Shown: positions 8,449 to 16,306 of the stretch, in pieces
How the letters are laid out: the number at the start of each line of letters is the position of its first letter
How positions within the stretch are numbered: position 1 is the stretch's first letter
NCBI GenBank assembly: GCA_003651045.1
Contig: QMTJ01000002.1
Coordinates: forward strand, 1-26,363
From: Thermoplasmata archaeon
GTDB taxonomy: Archaea; Thermoplasmatota; E2; DHVEG-1
Direction of reading: 5' to 3'
DNA length: 26,363 nucleotides
Position numbers and translations under genes: made by a program
Notes under the pieces: generated by a model
The model's input: only the letters and a program-made list of their open reading frames with translations
Told to the model about the DNA's origin: nothing
Databases searched by the model: none

Positions 8449-8703
8449 ATGGTTGATAACATAATTCGTCAGATGAGTAAAGGGACTTGGTATAAGTTGT
8501 CTCTGTATATAAATGTGATATTATTCTTTATCATAGCGCTTTTTATGTATTTCTTAGTGAAAGATTGTTTAACATTTAGCGAGGAAGGTGGCGAAACATG
8601 GCTTTTTATCACCCGTGATATCGCGTTTATTGCAGTGGCTTTGTCTTTGATTTTCTTTCAATTCTTTAGAAATCTATATATCATTATGCGGCGTTCTCTA
8701 TAA
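8449..8703 (+). CDS. Small membrane protein, two transmembrane helices
   Basis: An 84-residue protein not recognised as a known family. Two hydrophobic segments are visible, about residues 18-42 (YINVILFFIIALFMYFLV) and 56-76 (DIAFIAVALSLIFFQFF), joined by a short acidic loop (SEEGGE), with basic residues at both ends, so both termini are likely cytoplasmic. A GGAG sequence at 8431-8434 precedes the ATG by 14 nt. It lies 75 nt after DP2 on the same strand, and its last codons are within 15 nt of the SRP RNA, so its 3' end probably contains the SRP RNA promoter. Coding status is supported by the clean membrane topology and the RBS, but function is unknown. Confidence 0.7.
   Translation: MVDNIIRQMSKGTWYKLSLYINVILFFIIALFMYFLVKDCLTFSEEGGETWLFITRDIAFIAVALSLIFFQFFRNLYIIMRRSL
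8673..8681 (+). promoter_or_regulatory. TATA-like box, candidate SRP RNA promoter
   Basis: TCTATATAT is the nearest TATA-like sequence upstream of the SRP RNA and lies inside the 3' end of the small membrane protein gene. Usual archaeal spacing predicts initiation near 8703-8708, shortly before the first paired bases of the RNA, so a short leader or 5' trimming would be needed. No transcription evidence is available. Confidence 0.35.
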
Positions 8704-8715
8704 AAAAAGTTGTTT

Positions 8716-9043
8716 GGCGATAGGTGTAGGATAGACTGGGGAGGTAGGCGTTCCCTGTAACCAGAAATCGCCTTTATGCTGGAGTCGAAGCCAAGAGGCG
8801 ATGCGGCGGGCATTTATTGATCCATCTGTTAACGATGAAACCCTGTCCTCTGGGATCAGAGGTGATGAACTCATATAACCGGAGGGTTATATGGTCATCT
8901 TAGTTACGGGAACCGGGTGAGGCACGGAAGTGAGCAGCCTTACCGTAGACTGCTGATGCTCGGAGGGTTAACGGGGTTGAGAACGCAGATGGGTAGTCAA
9001 TATTTTGCCACGTGCATCCACTCGCGGTGTTCCTACGCCCGCT
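8716..9043 (+). ncRNA. ffs: Signal recognition particle RNA (7S/SRP RNA)
   Basis: An archaeal SRP RNA of about 320-330 nt. The S-domain helix 8 is unmistakable: GGGTGAGGCACGGAAGTGAGCAGCC at about 8916-8939, with asymmetric and symmetric loops and a GGAA tetraloop at 8926-8929. Helix 6 is a perfect 9-bp stem (8872-8880 with 8885-8893) capped by GGAG, a GNAR-type loop expected for SRP19 binding. The ends pair to form archaeal helix 1: GGTGTAGGA at 8723-8731 with TCCTACGCC at 9031-9039. The Alu domain shows the conserved UGUAA element (8755-8759) after the GGGGAGGTAGGCG hairpin. The RNA scaffolds SRP54/SRP19 for co-translational targeting of secreted and membrane proteins. Exact ends are uncertain by several nt. 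Confidence 0.95.
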
Positions 9044-9080
9044 AAAAGAAGAAAAGTTTTAGTAACCTCCCCTAAAAATG

Positions 9081-9135
9081 TTTATAAGTTGAATTTTATT
9101 ATCGTTTTTTTACCTTTGGATTTTATTTAGGGGGA
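9081..9135 (+). promoter_or_regulatory. mcm promoter and ribosome binding site
   Basis: TTTATAAGTT at 9081-9090 is a good TATA box predicting initiation near 9110, just after a T7 run (9104-9110) that may also end SRP RNA read-through. AGGGGGA at 9129-9135 is a strong Shine-Dalgarno sequence 8 nt before a TTG codon at 9144, which decides the mcm start; no ATG occurs nearby in frame. CCCCTAAA (9071-9078 region) and TTTAGGGG (9126-9133) form an inverted repeat around the promoter, of unknown meaning. Confidence 0.6.
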
Positions 9136-9143
9136 ATAGAAAC

Positions 9144-11252
9144 TTGGTTCGGTTGTTGAAGGATGAGAGTCTAGTAGCTCAGTGGCAGAAGTTTTTTGAG
9201 GAGTACTGTAAGTCAGATATTGAAACAGTTGCTTTGGAGTATCCTGAAAAACGTAGTCTTTATGTTGATTATTGGAAGATTGATGAAGCTGATTCAAGGC
9301 TTGCTGAGTTGTTGTTGAATCAGCCGTATAAAGCTATTTTTAATGCTGAGGAGGCTTTGAAAAATATTGATGTTGCTTCTGAAAATAGTTTAAAACTTCA
9401 TTTTAGAGTGGTTAATCTTCCTGATACAAGTAGGATATTGATCAGGAGGATACGTGCGAATCATCTTGGTAAGCTTATGGCTGTTGATGGTCTTGTGAAG
9501 AAGAGGACGGAGGTTCGACCTAAGTTGTTGGTTGGTGCTTTTCAGTGTCAGAAGTGTGGTGCGATAATAAGGGTTGAACAGGATGAGGATATTTTGAAGG
9601 AACCTTCTGAGTGTTTTGAGGATCAAGGTGGTTGTGGTCGTGTTTCTTCTTTTAAGTTGCTTACTAGTTTGTCTGAGTTTATTGATTCTCAGAAGATTGA
9701 GATTCAGGAGAACCCTGAAGGGCTTCGTGGTGGTGCTCAACCTGAACGTATTAGTGTATATCTTGAGGATGACCTTGTTGGGGAGATAGCACCTGGTGAT
9801 CGTGTTATTGTGAATGGTATACTTCATTCTATGCAGAGGCGGAGAGGTACGTACAGGCTCACTGCTTTTGATAAAACAATGGATGCTATTAGTGTTGAGA
9901 GTCAAGAGCTTGCATTTGAAGAGGTGGAGGTTACATCTGAGGATGAAAAAGAAATATTGCGTGTGAGTAAGGATCCAGATCTTTATAAGAAAATGAAAGA
10001 AAGTATAGCACCTACTATTTATGGTATGGATGTTGAAAAAGAAGCACTTGTTCTTCAGCTTTTTGGTGGTCTTGCTAAGGAGATGCCTGATGGGACACGT
10101 ATCCGTGGTGATATTCATACACTTCTTGTTGGTGACCCAGGTACTGCTAAGTCGCAGATATTGACGTATATGTCGAAGCTTGCTCCTCGTAGTGTGTATG
10201 CTTCTGGTAAGGCTTCTTCTGCAGCTGGTTTGACTGCAGCTGCTGTTCGTGATGAATTTGGCGAGGGGCAATGGACGTTGGAAGCTGGAGCGTTGGTGTT
10301 AGCTGATATGGGTATAGCTTGTATTGATGAGATTGATAAAATGGATGAAAATGATAGAAGTGCACTTCATCAGGCTATGGAGCAGCAAGAGATAAGTGTA
10401 GCAAAAGCAGGTATCAATGCTACTTTGAAATCACGTTGTGCTCTTCTTGCTGCTGCTAATCCTAAACTTGGGCGTTTTGATGAGTTTTTGCCACTTCATG
10501 AGCAGATAAACATGCCACCTGCATTGCTTTCTCGTTTCGATCTAATTTTTTCTATACTTGATAAACCAGATAGAGAAAGAGACACAGATCTCGCTACGCA
10601 TATATTATTGACGCATAAAGCAGGGGAGGTTAGTGAAAACTTAGATAGATCTAAGAAGTCGAAATATAAAATGAAAGATAAAGAAGAACTTATGAAGATT
10701 GTTCAACCAACGTTTACACCAGAGTTTTTACGTAAATATGTCGCGTATGCAAAGAGAAATATATTCCCTGTGATGACAGATGAAGCACTACGTATCATTA
10801 GAGAATATTATGTTAACTTCCGTAGTTCCTCTGAGGAAGCTATCACGTTTACACCTCGTCAACTAGAGGCTTTTGTAAGGCTCGCGGAGGCTAGTGCACG
10901 TATACGGCTTAGTGAAGAAGTAACAGCTGATGATGCTAACCGAGCGATACATATCATTGATCAATATCTTAAACGTGTTGGTTTAGATCGAGAAACAGGA
11001 CGTATTGATATCGATATTATCGCAACTGGTATTAGTCGTAGTCAACATGATCGTATGAGACTTATTATGGATATTATACAGAGGTTATGTAATGAATCTA
11101 AGGATGGTAACGCGGCACGTGGTGATATTATACAAGAGGCGGAGATAGAAGGACTTGAATCAGGTAAAGTGGAAGAAGCACTTGATCGTTTAAAACGTAA
11201 TGGTCAGATTTATGAACCAGTACATGGGAAATATAAGATCACTGAGTACTAA
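9144..11252 (+). CDS. mcm: Replicative DNA helicase MCM
   Basis: The 702-residue MCM, the hexameric 3'-5' replicative helicase that unwinds DNA ahead of PolD. The N-terminal DNA-binding domain holds a zinc motif with Cys135, Cys138, Cys157 and Cys164. The AAA+ core shows Walker A GDPGTAKSQ (residues 330-338), Walker B CIDEIDKM (393-400), sensor region AAANP, and the arginine finger SRFD (Arg464). A C-terminal winged helix ends at the stop (GDIIQEAEIEG...GKYKITEY). Length and motif order are normal. The start is TTG, fixed by the strong AGGGGGA site. It follows DP2 and the SRP RNA on the same strand but has its own promoter. Codons favour T and G at third positions, like the DP2 C-extein. A T9 run directly after the gene probably ends transcription. 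Confidence 0.97.
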   Translation: MVRLLKDESLVAQWQKFFEEYCKSDIETVALEYPEKRSLYVDYWKIDEADSRLAELLLNQPYKAIFNAEEALKNIDVASENSLKLHFRVVNLPDTSRILIRRIRANHLGKLMAVDGLVKKRTEVRPKLLVGAFQCQKCGAIIRVEQDEDILKEPSECFEDQGGCGRVSSFKLLTSLSEFIDSQKIEIQENPEGLRGGAQPERISVYLEDDLVGEIAPGDRVIVNGILHSMQRRRGTYRLTAFDKTMDAISVESQELAFEEVEVTSEDEKEILRVSKDPDLYKKMKESIAPTIYGMDVEKEALVLQLFGGLAKEMPDGTRIRGDIHTLLVGDPGTAKSQILTYMSKLAPRSVYASGKASSAAGLTAAAVRDEFGEGQWTLEAGALVLADMGIACIDEIDKMDENDRSALHQAMEQQEISVAKAGINATLKSRCALLAAANPKLGRFDEFLPLHEQINMPPALLSRFDLIFSILDKPDRERDTDLATHILLTHKAGEVSENLDRSKKSKYKMKDKEELMKIVQPTFTPEFLRKYVAYAKRNIFPVMTDEALRIIREYYVNFRSSSEEAITFTPRQLEAFVRLAEASARIRLSEEVTADDANRAIHIIDQYLKRVGLDRETGRIDIDIIATGISRSQHDRMRLIMDIIQRLCNESKDGNAARGDIIQEAEIEGLESGKVEEALDRLKRNGQIYEPVHGKYKITEY

Positions 11253-11276
11253 ACCCCCTCTTATCTCCTTTTATTC

Positions 11277-11285
11277 TTTTTTTTT
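11277..11285 (+). terminator. Oligo-T terminator after mcm
   Basis: A run of nine T residues begins 24 nt after the mcm stop, preceded by a pyrimidine-rich stretch. This matches factor-independent oligo-T termination in euryarchaea. It overlaps the stop codon of the convergent minus-strand gene. Confidence 0.5.
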
Positions 11286-11634
11286 ATATCTTCGGCGAGG
11301 ATAGTTTCCCGATGGCTTTTTTCACGTTTTCTCTTTGTTTTTCTCCAAGCTCTCCTACTATATATTCAGCGAATTTAGTTTTAATATCATTCCAGTTGAG
11401 TGTGGTTATTCCAAAATCAAATCTTTTTTTACCCTCAGAGGCTATATAGATGCTAGGTGTCATTTTACTAGTGTCAGCATTGTCTATGTGTAGTACATAG
11501 TTCCGTCCTAATGTTTTTTTCTGTAATAAGTATATCTCAAATTTTCTGTTGAAATATTTATAATTGGTATCACGGTCGTAATACCTATATTCTATTTCAT
11601 ATTCTTTATTAATAGGTATAACTCCTCTATCCAT
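11284..11634 (-). CDS. Unknown 117-residue protein
   Basis: Not recognised. The frame opens with a GTG ending at 11646, but AGGTGG lies 8 nt before an ATG ending at 11634, so the shorter form (MDRGVIPINKEYE) is preferred. The protein is hydrophilic, without signal peptide or membrane segment. The N-terminal two thirds look like alternating beta strands (EYEIEYRYYDRD, KFEIYLL, NYVLHID, RFDFGITTLNW), and the C-terminal third is a basic amphipathic helix (WNDIKTKFAEYIVGELGEKQRENVKKAI). A TATA-like element (complement of about 11682-11692) is present upstream, so it can be transcribed independently of EF-2. It occupies the place where tuf is often found after EF-2. Function unknown. Confidence 0.65.
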   Translation of the reverse strand: MDRGVIPINKEYEIEYRYYDRDTNYKYFNRKFEIYLLQKKTLGRNYVLHIDNADTSKMTPSIYIASEGKKRFDFGITTLNWNDIKTKFAEYIVGELGEKQRENVKKAIGKLSSPKI

Positions 11635-11646
11635 GTGTGCATCCAC

Positions 11647-11738
11647 CTATTACAATGAGTCATGGGTAATTACAGCCTATGGTTATAATAGTTTTTTTAT
11701 TTTTTTTATTTGGTTTTTTTAGAAAAAGTTTCTTTTTT
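11647..11738 (-). promoter_or_regulatory. T-rich spacer with candidate promoter
   Basis: The spacer between EF-2 and the small unknown gene. On the minus strand CTATTATAACC (complement of about 11680-11692) is a TATA candidate about 50 nt before the ATG. On the plus strand AGAAA-AAG-TTTCT followed by T8 (about 11719-11741) looks like a terminator hairpin, but it faces away from both neighbouring genes. Confidence 0.35.
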
Positions 11739-13937
11739 TTAATCCATATAATACTCTGGTGGATATGGCTCGGGTTTCAATCCTTTTCGTTCTCTTATTT
11801 TTCTCACTATTTCTGGTTGTAGCTGTCTAGGTAGTGGTTCAAAACCTATGTTTTCTGTGTTCCATAGTACACGTCCACCAGTAGCTGATCGTATCGCTGA
11901 GGCGAAACCAAACATCTCGGCAACTGGTGCTTTTGCATCAATGTTCACCATGTCTTTCTCAGTTTGCATGTCTCTTACTACTGCTCTACGTTGATTAAGT
12001 TCTCTTGTTGCATCTCCCATGAGTTCTTGCGGGGTGCTAATGAATACTTTCTGCATAGGTTCAAGGAGTACAGGGTCAGAGGTCATTATAGCACCATAGA
12101 TGGCGTTTCTAACAGCAGGTATAACCTGCGCTGGTCCACGATGTATCGCATCTTCATGTAGTTTCGCATCAACAAGTTTAACTAATAACCCTTGACAAGG
12201 TTCATCTGCGATAGGTCCACTTTTCATAACTTCTTCAAATGCTTCTTTGATGAGTTCTCTAGTTTCAAACAAATACTGTATACCCTTGGTGACATCAGTT
12301 ATAATATTTAACCCTTTTATACCGAAGACTCCTTTAGCTGTTTCTTTATCCATACCGAGCTCCTGAAGTTTTTTAACTACTTCATTCCGGTATTTCTTCA
12401 CATTCTGCGGTATTTCATTGTTGTAGAGTGCTTTAATAATGTTTTCAGGTAATGGTTCTACTTCTATGTAGAAACGGTTATGTTTATTCGGTGATTTACC
12501 TTCAAAACTATGTGGGCTTTTCTTCGCAACACTTTCTCTATACACAACAATGGGTTCTGATGTAACAATATCTACACCGTAATCGTTTTTAATTCTATAC
12601 TCTGTTATCTCTAAATGTAGTTCCCCCATACCGCTCATAAGGTTTTCACCGGTTTCCTGGTTGATTTCTACTTGTATACTAGGATCAGCTTTAGAAACCG
12701 TCCGTAAGACCTCTATTAGTTTAGGTAAATCCTTAGTGTTTTTAGCTTCAACTGCTACAGTAACAACTGGTTCAGATATATGAACGATACGTTCAAAAGG
12801 TTCCACATCAGGGTTATCAGTCACAGTACTACCAGCGATTGCATCTTTTATACCAGTAGCTGCTACAATGTTACCAGCGCTAACGAAATCAACTGGTATC
12901 CTATCAGCACCCACCATCAGGTTAACCTGCTGCACACGGTTAATCTTAGGCATCCCTGCCACATATACCTCCTGCCCTCGTTCTATCTTACCACTATATA
13001 CCCGTCCTACTGCTACTTCCCCTGCATGTGGGTCCATAATGATTTTAGTAATCATCACCGCAAGTGGCCCGTTTTCATCGGTTTCAACCATACTCCGCCC
13101 GAGTTCACTATTGATATCACCACGCCATATATGTGGAATCCTATACTTTTGAGCCTCTTTAGGCGATGGTAAATGATCAACAACCATATCCAGAAGAACC
13201 TCATGTATAGGAGTCTTCTTCGCCAATGTTTTCTGATCATTCTTGTTACAATACTCATAAATATCCTTAAAACTAAGCCCTGATTTTTTCATATATGGTG
13301 CAGAGATCGCCCAGTTGTAATACGCTGATCCAAAGGCTACACTACCATCCTCAACCTTTACATTCCATTTACCTTTAAACTCTTCAGGGACCATTTTATT
13401 CACAAGCTCGTTGAACTTGTTAATGATTTTAATAAAACGCTGTTGCATCTCCTCAGGTGTCACACGTAACTCGTTAATAAGCCGATCAACCTTGTTAATA
13501 AACAAAACAGGTTTAACCTTCTCACGGAGAGCCTGACGCACTACTGTCTCAGTCTGAGGCATAGCACCCTCAACAGCACAAACAACAACGACACAACCAT
13601 CCACTGCTCGCATAGCACGAGTAACATCACCACCGAAATCAACATGACCTGGTGTATCAAGGAGGTTTATAAGATACTCAGAACCTTCGAACTCATGAAC
13701 CATAGACGCAGAAGCAGTGTTAATAGTGATACCACGGTTTTGTTCTTGTTCATCATAATCAAGAACTAATTGCTTACCAGCTAACTCTTCACTCATCATA
13801 CCGCAACCAGCGAGCAAATTGTCGCTAAGAGTAGTTTTACCATGGTCTATATGCGCAGCTATACCAATGTTACGGATATGATCGAGTTTATTCATCAAAT
13901 TTTTTGCTTTTTTAATATTGTCTTCTTTTTTACCCAT
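11739..13937 (-). CDS. fusA: Translation elongation factor EF-2
   Basis: The 732-residue archaeal EF-2, the GTPase that translocates tRNA and mRNA on the ribosome. GTPase motifs are G1 AHIDHGKTT (residues 28-36), a Thr-containing switch I region, G3 DTPGHVDF and G4 NKVDR. Domain IV carries the diphthamide loop DAIHRGPAQ, with His599 as the residue to be modified; the diphthine synthase for this pathway is encoded at 18207-19016. The length is normal. GAGGT (complement of 13949-13953) lies 9 nt before the ATG. The gene follows S7 after 87 nt in the same direction, the usual archaeal str order, but tuf and S10 do not follow. Codon use changes along the gene: the 5' half is T/G-rich at third positions and the 3' end is A/C-rich. 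Confidence 0.98.
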   Translation of the reverse strand: MGKKEDNIKKAKNLMNKLDHIRNIGIAAHIDHGKTTLSDNLLAGCGMMSEELAGKQLVLDYDEQEQNRGITINTASASMVHEFEGSEYLINLLDTPGHVDFGGDVTRAMRAVDGCVVVVCAVEGAMPQTETVVRQALREKVKPVLFINKVDRLINELRVTPEEMQQRFIKIINKFNELVNKMVPEEFKGKWNVKVEDGSVAFGSAYYNWAISAPYMKKSGLSFKDIYEYCNKNDQKTLAKKTPIHEVLLDMVVDHLPSPKEAQKYRIPHIWRGDINSELGRSMVETDENGPLAVMITKIIMDPHAGEVAVGRVYSGKIERGQEVYVAGMPKINRVQQVNLMVGADRIPVDFVSAGNIVAATGIKDAIAGSTVTDNPDVEPFERIVHISEPVVTVAVEAKNTKDLPKLIEVLRTVSKADPSIQVEINQETGENLMSGMGELHLEITEYRIKNDYGVDIVTSEPIVVYRESVAKKSPHSFEGKSPNKHNRFYIEVEPLPENIIKALYNNEIPQNVKKYRNEVVKKLQELGMDKETAKGVFGIKGLNIITDVTKGIQYLFETRELIKEAFEEVMKSGPIADEPCQGLLVKLVDAKLHEDAIHRGPAQVIPAVRNAIYGAIMTSDPVLLEPMQKVFISTPQELMGDATRELNQRRAVVRDMQTEKDMVNIDAKAPVAEMFGFASAIRSATGGRVLWNTENIGFEPLPRQLQPEIVRKIRERKGLKPEPYPPEYYMD

Positions 13938-14024
13938 ACAAGGTCTACCTCAGACAAAGTTTTTTTCTTTAAACTTATTTTTAACCATCCCATAAACAGT
14001 TTTTATTTTTTCTAAAGCTTTTTT

Positions 14025-14621
14025 TTATCTAGCTGACCTAGCTACTCTTTCTATATCATTCTTCTTTGCAACTGCAAAAGAAGATACATCGTTTTTAGAT
14101 GCTTTAATTATTTCATCAGCGAGACACGCCTCTATAGTTTTTTTGTTTTTGTAAGTAGCATTAACCGCTCCCAAGCATATGTTACGTAAAGCTATATCAA
14201 GACGTCTCTGAGGTGCAACATCAACGGCTTTAGGAACGTTTACTCCTCCGAATCGTAAACGAGTAGTTTCCTCCTTAGGTGCAGTGTTTTGCAAGGCATC
14301 GATGAAAACCTGCATAGGGTTGGTTTTGGTTTTTTTATCAATGATTTCAAAAGCAGATTTTACAACTTTATATGCTTTGAGTTTTTTACCATTGTAATGT
14401 TCAGTTCTCATCATATTGTTGATAAGTCGTTCGATTATAGGTATCTTAGATTTAGCGAATAATTTATTGGAATAAACACCGCCGAGGTAGATGTTTTCAG
14501 TTTCAAGGTTGATATAACGTGCGAGACCTTTATCCTCGATTTTTACTGCATCCATATCGTATTTAGAAAGTACAGGGAAAAAATTGTTTACCTTGGTCTG
14601 TTCTTTCTTTTTCGTGGTCAT
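14025..14621 (-). CDS. rps7: Ribosomal protein uS7
   Basis: Small-subunit ribosomal protein S7, which organises the 16S rRNA head domain and contacts the exit-site tRNA. The 198-residue length fits the archaeal form, with the archaeal N-terminal extension (about 60 residues) before the conserved core IPIIERLINNMMR. The characteristic segment RLRFGGVNVPKAVDVAPQRR corresponds to the conserved GG(A)xYQVPxxVxxxRR-type motif of the family, and NICLGAVNATYKNKKTIEACLADEI is the C-terminal helical core. The ATG lies 2 nt after the S12 stop, so the genes are probably translationally coupled. Confidence 0.96.
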   Translation of the reverse strand: MTTKKKEQTKVNNFFPVLSKYDMDAVKIEDKGLARYINLETENIYLGGVYSNKLFAKSKIPIIERLINNMMRTEHYNGKKLKAYKVVKSAFEIIDKKTKTNPMQVFIDALQNTAPKEETTRLRFGGVNVPKAVDVAPQRRLDIALRNICLGAVNATYKNKKTIEACLADEIIKASKNDVSSFAVAKKNDIERVARSAR

Positions 14622-14623
14622 GT

Positions 14624-15055
14624 TTATCGTCTCATTGCTTTTTCAACTTTACCTTTAATCATCTCCTGTAAGGAGACGTCGTTAACTTTTATTACTTTGA
14701 AACGTACACCTGGTATGTCACCATAGCTACGGCCCATACGTCCACCTATGCCTTCTACTAGTACTTCGTCGTGTTCATCGATGAAGTTGATAGCGTTGTT
14801 ACCTGGTGCGAAGGCGGTGATTTGACGACCGTTTTTGATGAGCTGTACTTTTACGCATTTACGTATAGCAGAGTTAGGTTGTTTAGCTTCTATACCGACT
14901 TTTTCGATAACTATACCTCTAGCCTGCGCTGATCCTTCAAGTGGGTCAGCTTTTTCTTTTAACCTTAATACTCTTCTCTTGTAGTATCTATCATTCCAGA
15001 GTTGTTTTTTTCTGGATTTTTTAAGTTTCCTTGCTGAGTTTATTCCTTTACCCAA
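14624..15055 (-). CDS. rps12: Ribosomal protein uS12
   Basis: Small-subunit ribosomal protein S12, part of the decoding centre. The 143-residue protein shows the universal core: EAKQPNSAIRKCVKVQL and the loop VLVEGIGGRMGRSYGDIPGVRFKVIKV. The N-terminal basic extension (ARKLKKSRKKQLW) is archaeal/eukaryotic in type. The start codon is TTG; GGGTGA lies 7-8 nt upstream, and the resulting N-terminus MGKGINSARK matches archaeal S12 (MGKG...), so the start is well supported. First gene of the S12-S7-EF-2 unit. Confidence 0.96.
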   Translation of the reverse strand: MGKGINSARKLKKSRKKQLWNDRYYKRRVLRLKEKADPLEGSAQARGIVIEKVGIEAKQPNSAIRKCVKVQLIKNGRQITAFAPGNNAINFIDEHDEVLVEGIGGRMGRSYGDIPGVRFKVIKVNDVSLQEMIKGKVEKAMRR

Positions 15056-15079
15056 TGTCTTTTCACCCTGTTAGATAAG

Positions 15080-15145
15080 AGTAACGCTGTATGCACTTCT
15101 ATTATTTAAATGCTTATGGTGAAAATTTTTATATATCATGGTTTT
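15080..15145 (-). promoter_or_regulatory. Candidate promoter of the S12-S7-EF-2 operon
   Basis: Two TATA-like elements occur on the minus strand: CATTTAAATAATAG (complement of about 15100-15113), which would start transcription about 25-30 nt before the S12 TTG, and GATATATAAAAAT (complement of about 15128-15140). The first has the better spacing. The rest of the 127-nt gap shows no gene. Confidence 0.45.
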
Positions 15146-15182
15146 AAAAAGATATGTGTTTTTTAATTTTTTTCTATTTTGT

Positions 15183-16274
15183 TTATAAGCTTCTGCTGTT
15201 ATCGTTTTTGTTAATTGTTAGTTCTTTTGATTGAAGTATCTGGTAGTTGGTAACATTAGCTATTGGTTGTATTGTTATATGGATTTTTTTATCGGCTTTG
15301 TATGATATACCGGAGATTGATACTATGATGGATTCGTTACTCCCGTCGTCTTTGAATAGACGGAGGTGATCTGCTGTTTCTACTCCAAAGTTTTGATATA
15401 TCTCGTTTTCTATGTTGTTGCTTGTACCTGCGCATTCTACTGGTATCCATCCGTTGTCGCCTATGTTTCCTCCTACGAAGACTTCTACCCAGGCGTGTGA
15501 AGTAGCGTTTTTTTCGTCTATTAAAAATCCTCTGATGAACCTAGCGGGTATGTTAAGGGAACGGCAGAGTGATATGTAAAGGTATGATAGGTCGTCGCAG
15601 TCGCCGGTTCCTTTTTTAAATGTTTCATAAGCGTCTTGTATAATGTTGTTGTTTGTGTGTGTTTTATATGACGTATGTTGTTTTAACCATGTAAATAGTT
15701 CTTTGGCTATGATGAAGGAGTTGTTCGTGTTGCTCTTTTGGTAGATTTCTAGTGCTTTGTTTTTGATCTCCGGGTTATCTGGGTTGATAAATGTTTTTGT
15801 TTCATTTGATTGTTTATGGCAGTATTGTTTGATTAAGTTAGGATATTGTTTTTTGATTTCATCTATGGTCAGGGTGTTTTCTCCGTTTAAATCAGATATA
15901 AGTAGGGTTTCGGTTTCTACATTAGTGATTATACCTAACTCGTAGGAGTTGTAGCTGTTTCCTGTTATGTTCCAGGTTATGAATTCGTTGTGTGCTTTTG
16001 TTGTATTGTTGAAATCATAAGGGTATAGTAGTCTATTTGAACAGTTTCCGATGATGACTTCAGGTTTGTCGCAGTTGTAGTTGATGTTGTATTTTCCTTT
16101 ACCGGTGATGTTGATTTTGTATCCATATTTGATCGTGTAGCTGATTTTTGTAGGATATTCTTGGTAACGTATTATGTTATCTGTGGTGGTTAAAAAATCT
16201 AGGCATCCAGATAGAGATAGTGTGATTATGATTGTAATTAAAACCGTTAGTATGATTTTGTTGTTTTTTTCCAT
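15183..16274 (-). CDS. Transglutaminase-like lipoprotein
   Basis: A 363-residue predicted membrane-anchored protein with a transglutaminase-like (papain-fold) domain. The N-terminus has a signal peptide ending in the lipobox LSGC, so Cys24 would be lipidated and hold the protein outside the membrane. The domain lies at about residues 170-285: GTGDCDDLSYLY with the nucleophile Cys226, ATSHAWVEVF with His260, and GWIPVECAG, where Glu280 stands in place of the usual Asp. A C-terminal beta-rich tail follows. Many archaeal members of this superfamily are thought to be proteases or peptide-modifying enzymes; the substrate here is unknown. The gene follows HerA by 32 nt on the same strand and may be cotranscribed with it, though the products act in different compartments. 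Confidence 0.85.
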   Translation of the reverse strand: MEKNNKIILTVLITIIITLSLSGCLDFLTTTDNIIRYQEYPTKISYTIKYGYKINITGKGKYNINYNCDKPEVIIGNCSNRLLYPYDFNNTTKAHNEFITWNITGNSYNSYELGIITNVETETLLISDLNGENTLTIDEIKKQYPNLIKQYCHKQSNETKTFINPDNPEIKNKALEIYQKSNTNNSFIIAKELFTWLKQHTSYKTHTNNNIIQDAYETFKKGTGDCDDLSYLYISLCRSLNIPARFIRGFLIDEKNATSHAWVEVFVGGNIGDNGWIPVECAGTSNNIENEIYQNFGVETADHLRLFKDDGSNESIIVSISGISYKADKKIHITIQPIANVTNYQILQSKELTINKNDNSRSL

Positions 16275-16306
16275 CGGTTTTTTTACACACTCGTTCTTTC
16301 TTTTTT

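Noticed and set aside
9068..9134. CCCCTAAA/TTTAGGGG inverted repeat as an mRNA switch hiding the mcm RBS
   Set aside because: The left arm lies upstream of the likely TATA box, so it would not be in the mRNA unless transcription reads through from the SRP RNA. The match is only 8 bp.
8704..9143. Possible tRNA or riboswitch in the gap before mcm
   Set aside because: The GGAA helix 8, GGAG helix 6 and closing helix 1 identify the SRP RNA. No cloverleaf or ligand-binding core remains to be explained.
9390..10271. A 293-codon open frame antisense to mcm
   Set aside because: Its translation is Thr/Asn/Leu-rich with no domain, and it lies wholly across the MCM zinc and ATPase region, whose motifs are intact. 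It is a shadow of T/G-rich codon use.
11719..11741. AGAAA-AAG-TTTCT-T8 as an intrinsic terminator
   Set aside because: It points along the plus strand, while both neighbouring genes are on the minus strand. It is probably chance in a T-rich spacer.
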